Positions 58,079-64,000 of a stretch of 64,000 nucleotides of DNA are shown here, piece after piece. A program made the position numbers and the translations under genes. Source of the stretch: Xanthomonas prunicola (GTDB lineage: Bacteria; Pseudomonadota; Gammaproteobacteria; Xanthomonadales; Xanthomonadaceae). The notes under the pieces were generated by a model, which was given only the letters and a program-made list of their open reading frames with translations, was not told the origin of the DNA and ran no database searches. The stretch spans positions 282,074-346,073 of the forward strand of contig NZ_PHKV01000004.1 of assembly GCF_002846205.1 (NCBI RefSeq). The letters run 5' to 3'. Position 1 is the first letter of the stretch. Each line of letters starts with the position of its first letter.

Positions 58079-61057
58079 ATGCGCCACCACCACCCCCATT
58101 CCGCCCGTCCGGCGCGCAAGCTGCTCAGCTGCGCGCTTGCCAGCTGCCTGCTGCTCGGCGCCGCACCGGCCTTCGCACAGAGCACCGCTGCGACCATCCG
58201 CGGCCAGGTCACCGTCGATGCCGCACCTGCCGCCCAGGCGCAGGTCACCGCCACCAATCTGGCCACCGGCCTGACCCGCACGGTGCAGGTCAGCAATGGC
58301 GGCTATTCGGTGGGCGGTCTGCCGCCGGGTTCCTACCGCATCGACGTCACCGCCAACGGACAGACCAGCTCGCAGAACGTCACCGTGCAGGTCGGCCAGA
58401 CGGCGACCTTGAACCTGGGCGTCGGCGGCGAGCCGGCCACGGCCGCTGGTGGTAACGCCACCACGCTGGACGCGGTGCAGGTGAAGGCGCCGCCGGTGCT
58501 GGTCGAGACGCGCACCTCCGAGAACGCCACCTACATTTCCAATGTGCAGATCCAGAACCTGCCGCGCGCCACGCGCAACTTCCTGGAGTTGGCAGACACC
58601 GTACCGAACGTGCAGTTCACCCGCGAGGCCAACGGCACCACCAAGGTGCGCACCGGCGCCACCTCGGCCGAAGGCACCAACGTCTACATCGATGGCGTGA
58701 GCCAGAAGAATTACGTGTTGACCGGCGGCGTGAGCGGCCAGGACTCCAGCCGCGGCAACCCGTTCCCGCAGTCGGCGATCGGCGAATACAAGGTCATCAC
58801 CTCCAACTACAAGGCCGAGTTCGACCAGGTCAGCGGCGCGGCCATCGTCGCCTCGTCCAAGTCCGGCACCAACGATTTCCACGGCAGCTTCTTCTGGGAC
58901 ACCAGCAACGACAGCTGGCGCGAAGAGAGCCCGCTGGAGAAGAAGGCCGGCGTGCGCGACGACTTCGAAGAAACCCAATACGGCGCCACCTTCAGCGGCC
59001 CGATCCTCAAGGACAAGGCGCACTTCTTCATCGCCTATGAAGCCAAGGAATACAACACCCCGAACGTGGTGATCCCCGGCTCGATCTATTCGGACCGCGT
59101 CGATCAACTGCCTGCGCAACTGCAGCCGCTGGTGGTCACCTCCAGCACGCCGTTCAAGGAAGACCTGTACTTCGGCAAGATCGACTGGACCATTGGCGAC
59201 AACAACCTGTTCGAGCTGACCGGCAAGTACCGCAAGGAAGACGAGCTCAACGACGTCGGCCAGACCTCGACCTACGAGCACGGCAGCATCAATGGCCAGG
59301 AAGAAAAGCGCGCCAACCTGCGTTGGCAGTACAGCGGGGCCAGCTTCCTCAACGAAGCCAACCTGAGTTACGAAAGCGCGTTCTGGAACCAGGCGCCGAT
59401 CAACAACGGCAATGGCTACATCCTCAGCTACGCACCGGTGCGCGGCAATGAGACCGACATCCTGGCGGCCGGTGCCGGCAGCAGCTTCCAGCGCAAGGGA
59501 CAGAAGGGCTGGACCTTCCAGGACGACCTGACCTTGAACAGCCTGGAGTGGCACGGCGCGCACACCATCAAGATGGGCGTGAAGTTCAAGAGCATCGACC
59601 TGGATTCGACCCAGTTCAACCCGGCCAACCCGCAGTACTACTACAACATCCTCACCGACGTCGAAACGCCGTACCGCGTGCGCTTCGGTGCGCCGTTGGT
59701 GGAAGGTGGCGGCTCGGTGGTGTCCAAGAACAAGCAGTACGGCATCTACCTGCAGGACGACTGGGAGGTCAACGAGCACTGGACCTTGAACTTGGGCGTG
59801 CGCTACGACTACGAACAGACCCCGGCGTTCCTGGATTTCGTCACCCCCTCGGACGTCGCCAGCGCGCTGCAGAACTGGCCCAACCTGCGCAACGCCAACT
59901 ACAACATCAACGACTTCATCAGCACCGGCAACAACCGCAAGGCGTTCAAGAATGCCTGGCAGCCGCGTCTGGGCGCCTCGTACGACTTGTTCGGCGATCA
60001 GGCGCACGTGATCTATGGTGGCGCCGGCCGTGCGTACGACCGCAACATCTTCGATTACCTGGCACTGGAGCAGCTCAACAACTCCTTCAATTCGTATAGC
60101 TACTACTTCACCAGCGCCAACAACGGTGCCTGCCTGGGCGATCCATGCACGGCCTGGAATCCTGCGTACAACAATCAGGAAGGCTTGAACACACTGACGG
60201 CCAACAGCACTGGTGGTGGCGGACGCGAGGTCTACCTGATCGACAACAACCTCAAGACCCCGTACTCCGACCAATTCAGCATCGGCATGCGCAACATGGT
60301 GCCGTTGTGGGGCCAGGACTGGTTCACCGATGTGACGCTGAGCCGCATTGAGAGCCATGACGGCTTTGCCTTCGTGCGCGGCAACCGCCTGCCGGACGGT
60401 TCGTTCTTCCAGCCGGGCACTACTTCCGGCGCGCCGACCGATGGCCCGAACGGCTATAGCGCCATCGTGCTTGGCACCAACGGTGTGGAGACCCGCAACA
60501 ACCAGCTCGCGTTGCAGGTGGAAAAGCCCTTCGACGAAGAATCCGGCTGGGGGCTGACCGTGGCCTACACCTATTCCGATGCGAAGGAAAACCGCCAGTT
60601 CGGCGAGCACTATGCACTGGACCGCGAACGCATCCAGGACTACGGCTGGCGTGAGGCTGGCGGCATTCCGAAGAACCGCCTGGTGGTCACCGGGATCTAT
60701 GAACTGCCGTATGAGATCAAACTGTCCGGCAAGCTGTCGCTGGCCAGCCAGACCGTGCGCTACGGCCAGAATTGCCTTGCCGGCAACGACCAGTGCGAGA
60801 TTATCCAGTTCAAGCCGGATGGCACACTGGGCTACAAGGAATTCAGCATTGCCGCGAATAAAGAATGGGATACCGGCGGTGGTGTCAAATTCAATGTGCG
60901 TGCGGATATCCTCAACGTGTTCAACTGGGTTAATTACGCAACCTTCAACGGCGATACCGGAACATTGCAGGACTTGAACACGGCTTACGGCACACCGACC
61001 GGTGTGCTGGCGTCGCCGATGCGTACCTTCCGTCTGGCCTTTGGCCTGAACTGGTGA
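58079..61057 (+). CDS. TonB-dependent outer-membrane receptor with N-terminal carboxypeptidase-regulatory-like domain
   Basis: The 992-residue product has a signal peptide (LLSCALASCLLLGAAPAFAQ), a CarboxypepD-reg-like beta-sandwich (about 38-110, IRGQVTVDAAPAAQAQVTATNLATGLTRTV), a plug (about 130-260) and a large beta-barrel ending in a terminal aromatic (FGLNW), as outer-membrane proteins require. It is of the Oar-like type that takes up oligosaccharides. ATG 58079 follows TGGAGGG. It lies between the LacI regulator and a glycoside hydrolase, so it probably imports the glucan. A strong hairpin follows the stop. Confidence 0.95.
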   Translation: MRHHHPHSARPARKLLSCALASCLLLGAAPAFAQSTAATIRGQVTVDAAPAAQAQVTATNLATGLTRTVQVSNGGYSVGGLPPGSYRIDVTANGQTSSQNVTVQVGQTATLNLGVGGEPATAAGGNATTLDAVQVKAPPVLVETRTSENATYISNVQIQNLPRATRNFLELADTVPNVQFTREANGTTKVRTGATSAEGTNVYIDGVSQKNYVLTGGVSGQDSSRGNPFPQSAIGEYKVITSNYKAEFDQVSGAAIVASSKSGTNDFHGSFFWDTSNDSWREESPLEKKAGVRDDFEETQYGATFSGPILKDKAHFFIAYEAKEYNTPNVVIPGSIYSDRVDQLPAQLQPLVVTSSTPFKEDLYFGKIDWTIGDNNLFELTGKYRKEDELNDVGQTSTYEHGSINGQEEKRANLRWQYSGASFLNEANLSYESAFWNQAPINNGNGYILSYAPVRGNETDILAAGAGSSFQRKGQKGWTFQDDLTLNSLEWHGAHTIKMGVKFKSIDLDSTQFNPANPQYYYNILTDVETPYRVRFGAPLVEGGGSVVSKNKQYGIYLQDDWEVNEHWTLNLGVRYDYEQTPAFLDFVTPSDVASALQNWPNLRNANYNINDFISTGNNRKAFKNAWQPRLGASYDLFGDQAHVIYGGAGRAYDRNIFDYLALEQLNNSFNSYSYYFTSANNGACLGDPCTAWNPAYNNQEGLNTLTANSTGGGGREVYLIDNNLKTPYSDQFSIGMRNMVPLWGQDWFTDVTLSRIESHDGFAFVRGNRLPDGSFFQPGTTSGAPTDGPNGYSAIVLGTNGVETRNNQLALQVEKPFDEESGWGLTVAYTYSDAKENRQFGEHYALDRERIQDYGWREAGGIPKNRLVVTGIYELPYEIKLSGKLSLASQTVRYGQNCLAGNDQCEIIQFKPDGTLGYKEFSIAANKEWDTGGGVKFNVRADILNVFNWVNYATFNGDTGTLQDLNTAYGTPTGVLASPMRTFRLAFGLNW

Positions 61058-61062
61058 GGTGC

Positions 61063-61096
61063 TCGACCGCCCTGGCTGCAACGCCAGGGCGGTCGA
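61063..61096 (+). terminator. 14-bp perfect hairpin after the TonB receptor gene
   Basis: TCGACCGCCCTGGC at 61063-61076 pairs without mismatch to GCCAGGGCGGTCGA at 61083-61096, loop TGCAAC. No T run follows, so it is more likely a partial terminator or a 3' protecting stem that lowers expression of the downstream genes. Confidence 0.65.
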
Positions 61097-61132
61097 ACTC
61101 GGCGCCTGGATAGGGTAGGTTTGCGTGCGAGA

Positions 61133-61146
61133 TGTAATCGATTACA
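61133..61146. promoter_or_regulatory. perfect palindrome upstream of the GH144-like gene
   Basis: TGTAATCGATTACA is a perfect 14-base palindrome with central CG and the same TGTAA half as the operator in front of lacI. It ends 14 bases before the hydrolase ATG. A second LacI-type control point is the best guess. Confidence 0.7.
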
Positions 61147-61160
61147 CAAGTGGGGGGCGG

Positions 61161-62780
61161 ATGGACAGGGGCAACACGTCGCGATGGTTGACGATTCCAC
61201 TCTTGCTGGGCGCGCTGGTTCTGGCGTCGTGCAAGCAAGCCGAGGAGCCCAAGGTGGCCGAAAAGAAGGCGCCGGTCAAAGTCATCCTGGTTGAGGCGCA
61301 ACTGCCGCCCAAGCCGGTCAAGCCGCCGCTGCCGCCGCTGTTTTCGGACATCGAGCGCCGCACGTTCCAGTTTTTCTGGGACACCACCAACGAACTCAAT
61401 GGACTGTCGCCGGATCGGTTTCCGTCGCGCCCGTTCGCCAGTATTGCGTCGGTCGGATTTGCGCTCACCGCCTATCCGATCGGCATCGAAAACGGGTGGG
61501 TCAGTCGCAATCAGGCGATCGACCGCACCCTGACAACATTGAAATTCTTCCGCGATGCGCCAATGGGGCCGCAGAAGACCGGTCGGGCCGGCTACAAAGG
61601 CTTCTACTACCATTTTCTGGACATGCAGCAGGGCAACCGCTACGACAGCTGGGTCGAGTTGTCCAGCGTGGACACCGCACTGCTGATGATGGGCGTGCTG
61701 TTCACCCAGTCGTATTACGACGGCGACGACCCGCGCGAAAAGGAGATTCGCCAGATCGCCGACACGCTGTACAAGCGCGTGGACTGGCGCTGGCTGCAAC
61801 AGCGTGCGCCGCTGATCTCAATGGGCTGGTTTCCTGAAAGTGGCTTCATCAACCACGACTGGATGGGCTACAACGAGGCGATGATGCTGTACATCCTTGC
61901 GCTGGGCTCGCCCACCCATGGCGTCGACCCAGACGCATGGACCAGCTGGACCCGCACCTACAACAACGACTGGGGCGTGTACCAGGGCCAGGAATACCTC
62001 TCGTTCGGCCCGTTGTTCGGGCACCAATACAGCCATGTCTGGATCGATTTCCGCGATATCCAGGACCAGTACATGCGCGAACGCGGCATCGACTACTTCC
62101 TCAACAGCCGTCGCGCCACGCTGGCCCAGCGCGACTACGCCATCGACAACCCGATGAAGTGGAAGGACTACGGCGAAAACGTCTGGGGCCTCACCGCCAG
62201 CGATGGTCCGCAGAACACCAGCCAGGAATACCGGGGCGAGCAACGCCAGTTCCGCCATTACTCCTCGCGCGGCGCCGGCCTGCGCGAGAACTTCGACGAC
62301 GGCACCATCGTGCCGTCGGCAGCCATCTCCTCGATCGTGTTCGCCCCGGAAGTGGTGATCCCGGCCACCGAGGAAATGCACAAGCGCTATGGCGACTTCC
62401 TGTATTCCAGCTATGGGTTCCTGGATTCGTTCAATCCCAGCTTCAACTACGACATCCCGCTCAAGACCGGGCGCATGGTGCCGGACCGTGGCTGGGTGGC
62501 CAGCGACTACATCGCCATCGACCAGGGCCCGATTCTGGCGATGATTGCCAACTACCAGAACGAATTCGTCTGGAACGTGATGAAGAAGAACCCCTACATC
62601 CGCGCCGGTCTGGAACGCGCCGGCTTCACCGGCGGCTGGCTCACCCCGGAAGGCGAGCCGCAGCCGGCGCCGCAGAAGGACGAGCAGAAGGCTGCTGCGC
62701 GGGCGCTGGGCATGGCCGAGTCGCGTGCCGCCGCCGCCCAGGCCCAGCAAGACCCCACGCAACGCCAAAAACCCGAGTAA
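61161..62780 (+). CDS. glucoamylase-like glycoside hydrolase (GH144 type) lipoprotein
   Basis: The 539-residue product starts with a lipoprotein signal (LLLGALVLASC; Cys after LAS), then a Lys/Pro linker and a PF10091 'glucoamylase' (alpha/alpha)6-barrel from about 65: FSDIERRTFQFFWDTTNELNGLSPDRFPSR, ASIASVGFALTAYPIGIENGW, FYYHFLDMQQGNRY, WMGYNEAMMLYILALGSPTH, ENVWGLTASDGP, DSFNPSFNYD, WVASDYIAIDQGPILAMIANY. The GH144 family contains endo-beta-1,2-glucanases, the best prediction here. The C-terminus is a 35-residue Gln/Ala tail. ATG 61161 follows a G-rich ribosome site. Confidence 0.88.
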   Translation: MDRGNTSRWLTIPLLLGALVLASCKQAEEPKVAEKKAPVKVILVEAQLPPKPVKPPLPPLFSDIERRTFQFFWDTTNELNGLSPDRFPSRPFASIASVGFALTAYPIGIENGWVSRNQAIDRTLTTLKFFRDAPMGPQKTGRAGYKGFYYHFLDMQQGNRYDSWVELSSVDTALLMMGVLFTQSYYDGDDPREKEIRQIADTLYKRVDWRWLQQRAPLISMGWFPESGFINHDWMGYNEAMMLYILALGSPTHGVDPDAWTSWTRTYNNDWGVYQGQEYLSFGPLFGHQYSHVWIDFRDIQDQYMRERGIDYFLNSRRATLAQRDYAIDNPMKWKDYGENVWGLTASDGPQNTSQEYRGEQRQFRHYSSRGAGLRENFDDGTIVPSAAISSIVFAPEVVIPATEEMHKRYGDFLYSSYGFLDSFNPSFNYDIPLKTGRMVPDRGWVASDYIAIDQGPILAMIANYQNEFVWNVMKKNPYIRAGLERAGFTGGWLTPEGEPQPAPQKDEQKAAARALGMAESRAAAAQAQQDPTQRQKPE

Positions 62781-62783
62781 TCC

Positions 62784-64000
62784 GTGCGCCTTTTGAAACT
62801 GTTGATATTGGCCGCCGCCCTGTGCGCAGGCGTGGCGGGATGCGAACGCTCCGATCCGGGCAAGACCACCGTGCGCTTCTGGGCGATGGGCAAGGAGGCC
62901 GAAGTGGTCTCTGAGTTGGTGGCCGACTTCGAAAAGCAGAACCCCACCATCCATGTGGATGTGCAAAACATCCCGATGACCGCGGCGCACGAAAAACTGC
63001 TCACCGCCTTCGCTGCTGACGGACTGCCGGACGTGTGCCAGCTTGGTAACACCTGGTTGCCGGAATTCGCGTTGCTGGACACGCTGGAGCCGATGCAGCC
63101 GTACGTTGCACGCTCCAAGATCGTCGATCCGGCCGATTATTTCCCCGGCGTGTGGGACACCAATCTGGTCGATGGCACGCTGTACGGCGTGCCGTGGTAC
63201 GTGGATACGCGCCTGCTGTTTTATCGCAAGGACTTGCTGCGCGAGGCCGGCTACAGCGAAATGCCCAAGACCTGGGCCGAGATGGAACAGGTGATGGCCG
63301 CGATCAAGCGCAAGGTCGGCCCCGACCGCTACGCCATCCTGATGCCGCTCAACGAGTTCGAGCAGCAGCTGTCGTTCGCGCTGCAACAGGACGACCGTCT
63401 GCTGCGCGACCACGACAACTACGGCAACTTCCGTGGCGCCGGGTTCCGCAAGGCGCTGGGCTTCTACGACAACATGTATCAACAGGGCTGGGCGCCGAAA
63501 GTGTCCGAGACCCAGGTTTCCAACGTCTGGTACGAATTCTTCAACGGCTATTACGCGTTCTATCTGTCCGGCCCGTGGAACGTGCGCGAATTCAAGCTGC
63601 GCCAGCCGCCGGGTATGGAAGGCAAATGGGGCACCGCGCCGTTGCCGGGTCCCAACGGCTTGGGCGCCGGCATAGCGGGCGGCTCCAGCCTGGTGATCTT
63701 CAAGTCCTCGCAACACAAGGACGCCAGCTGGAAGCTGATCGAATACCTGTCGCAGCCCACGGTGCAGGCGCGCTTCCACGCCATCATCGGCGACCTGCCG
63801 CCGCGGCGCAGTACCTGGAAGCTGCCATCGCTGGCCAACGACGAACTGGCGCATGCCTTCGGCGACCAGCTGGAACGGGTCAAGGCCACGCCCAAGGTGT
63901 TGGAGTGGGAGCGCATCGTGCAGGAAATGCGTCTGGTGACCGAGCGCGTGGTGCGTGGCGGTCAATCGCACGAAGCCGCCGTGCAGGAACTGGATAAACG
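62784..64000 (+). CDS. ABC sugar-transporter solute-binding lipoprotein (partial, cut at window end)
   Basis: An extracellular solute-binding protein family 1 (MalE-like) protein. It begins with GTG three bases after the hydrolase stop and is open through the last base, giving 405 codons with no stop. The signal LLILAAALCAGVAGC carries a lipobox (VAGC). Motifs: FWAMGKEAEVVSELVADFEKQNP, KLLTAFAADGLPDVCQLGN, VPWYVDTRLLFYRKDLLREAG, and SLVIFKSSQHKDASWKLIEYL. It should hand sugar released by the upstream hydrolase to permeases encoded beyond the window. The tight spacing indicates one operon. Confidence 0.93.
   Translation, partial: MRLLKLLILAAALCAGVAGCERSDPGKTTVRFWAMGKEAEVVSELVADFEKQNPTIHVDVQNIPMTAAHEKLLTAFAADGLPDVCQLGNTWLPEFALLDTLEPMQPYVARSKIVDPADYFPGVWDTNLVDGTLYGVPWYVDTRLLFYRKDLLREAGYSEMPKTWAEMEQVMAAIKRKVGPDRYAILMPLNEFEQQLSFALQQDDRLLRDHDNYGNFRGAGFRKALGFYDNMYQQGWAPKVSETQVSNVWYEFFNGYYAFYLSGPWNVREFKLRQPPGMEGKWGTAPLPGPNGLGAGIAGGSSLVIFKSSQHKDASWKLIEYLSQPTVQARFHAIIGDLPPRRSTWKLPSLANDELAHAFGDQLERVKATPKVLEWERIVQEMRLVTERVVRGGQSHEAAVQELDK

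Noticed and set aside
58037-61081. 1014-codon open frame on the minus strand opposite the TonB receptor
   Set aside because: It mirrors the receptor gene exactly, is Val/Ala/His/Arg-rich in the way high-GC antisense frames are, and has no domain motif; an artefact of codon bias.
61818-63971. 717-codon open frame on the minus strand opposite the hydrolase and binding-protein genes
   Set aside because: Crosses two well-supported plus-strand genes and shows no family pattern.

Overview
The window is a stretch of a high-GC gammaproteobacterial chromosome that looks like Xanthomonas. The strongest sign is the arginine cluster. It has N-acetylornithine carbamoyltransferase (argF', with Glu92 and Lys302), an acetylcitrulline deacetylase-type argE and a fused N-acetylglutamate kinase/synthase, a combination known from Xanthomonadaceae. 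A plant-type glutaminyl cyclase, a secreted pectin methylesterase and a TonB-receptor sugar locus fit a plant-associated xanthomonad. Almost all of it reads as core chromosome. I see no prophage, intact insertion sequence, plasmid function or CRISPR array.

Layout. 0.3-4 kb: pectinesterase and three small, loosely linked genes. 4.1-7.7 kb: an ethanolamine permease-eutB-eutC operon with no microcompartment genes. 8.3-10.8 kb: yidD-pyrC-M23 peptidase, all overlapping. 10.9-11.9 kb: an unusual DksA with a histone-H1-like N-terminal tail, followed by a clear terminator and then a decayed S41 peptidase gene. 12.6-16.7 kb: exporter, sufE, cysS and a small periplasmic protein. 17-28.2 kb: argF'-argG-argE-argBA-GNAT-argC-argH-cupin-yciI-proB-proA, one long co-oriented arginine and proline gene series in which three small genes of unknown role are translationally coupled. 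28.5-31.7 kb: a secreted S15-type peptidase/hydrolase and an MFS transporter; then tRNA-Pro(CGG). 31.9-38.5 kb: the complete cytochrome bd system, cydABX on the minus strand and cydDC diverging on the plus strand around a perfect FNR/Anr-type box. 38.7-40.6 kb: a cold-shock/DUF1294 protein and a MetX-family acyltransferase. 40.8-47.8 kb: the complete ccmABCDEFGHI operon on the minus strand. 48-51.6 kb: an aminotransferase/omega-amidase pair, glutaminyl cyclase and an unknown secreted protein. 51.8-56.4 kb: rluB-scpB-scpA on the minus strand, with yciI-bolA on the plus strand. 56.8-64 kb: a LacI regulator, TonB-dependent receptor, GH144/glucoamylase-like lipoprotein and ABC solute-binding lipoprotein cut by the window edge, with LacI-type palindromes in front of the first and third genes.

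The cyd and ccm blocks together supply a low-oxygen quinol oxidase and c-type cytochromes. The arg/pro block makes arginine and proline from glutamate. The last block looks like an import-and-cleave locus for a glucan, possibly beta-1,2-linked. Two families of short palindromic repeats punctuate the intergenic gaps. One has a core close to GGGATTGGGGATTCGGG and lies as inverted pairs between genes; the other is the CCTTCTCCCGC hairpin type. One arm of the first family appears to have been absorbed into the argG reading frame.

All identities come from reading translations and motifs by eye. No database search was run.
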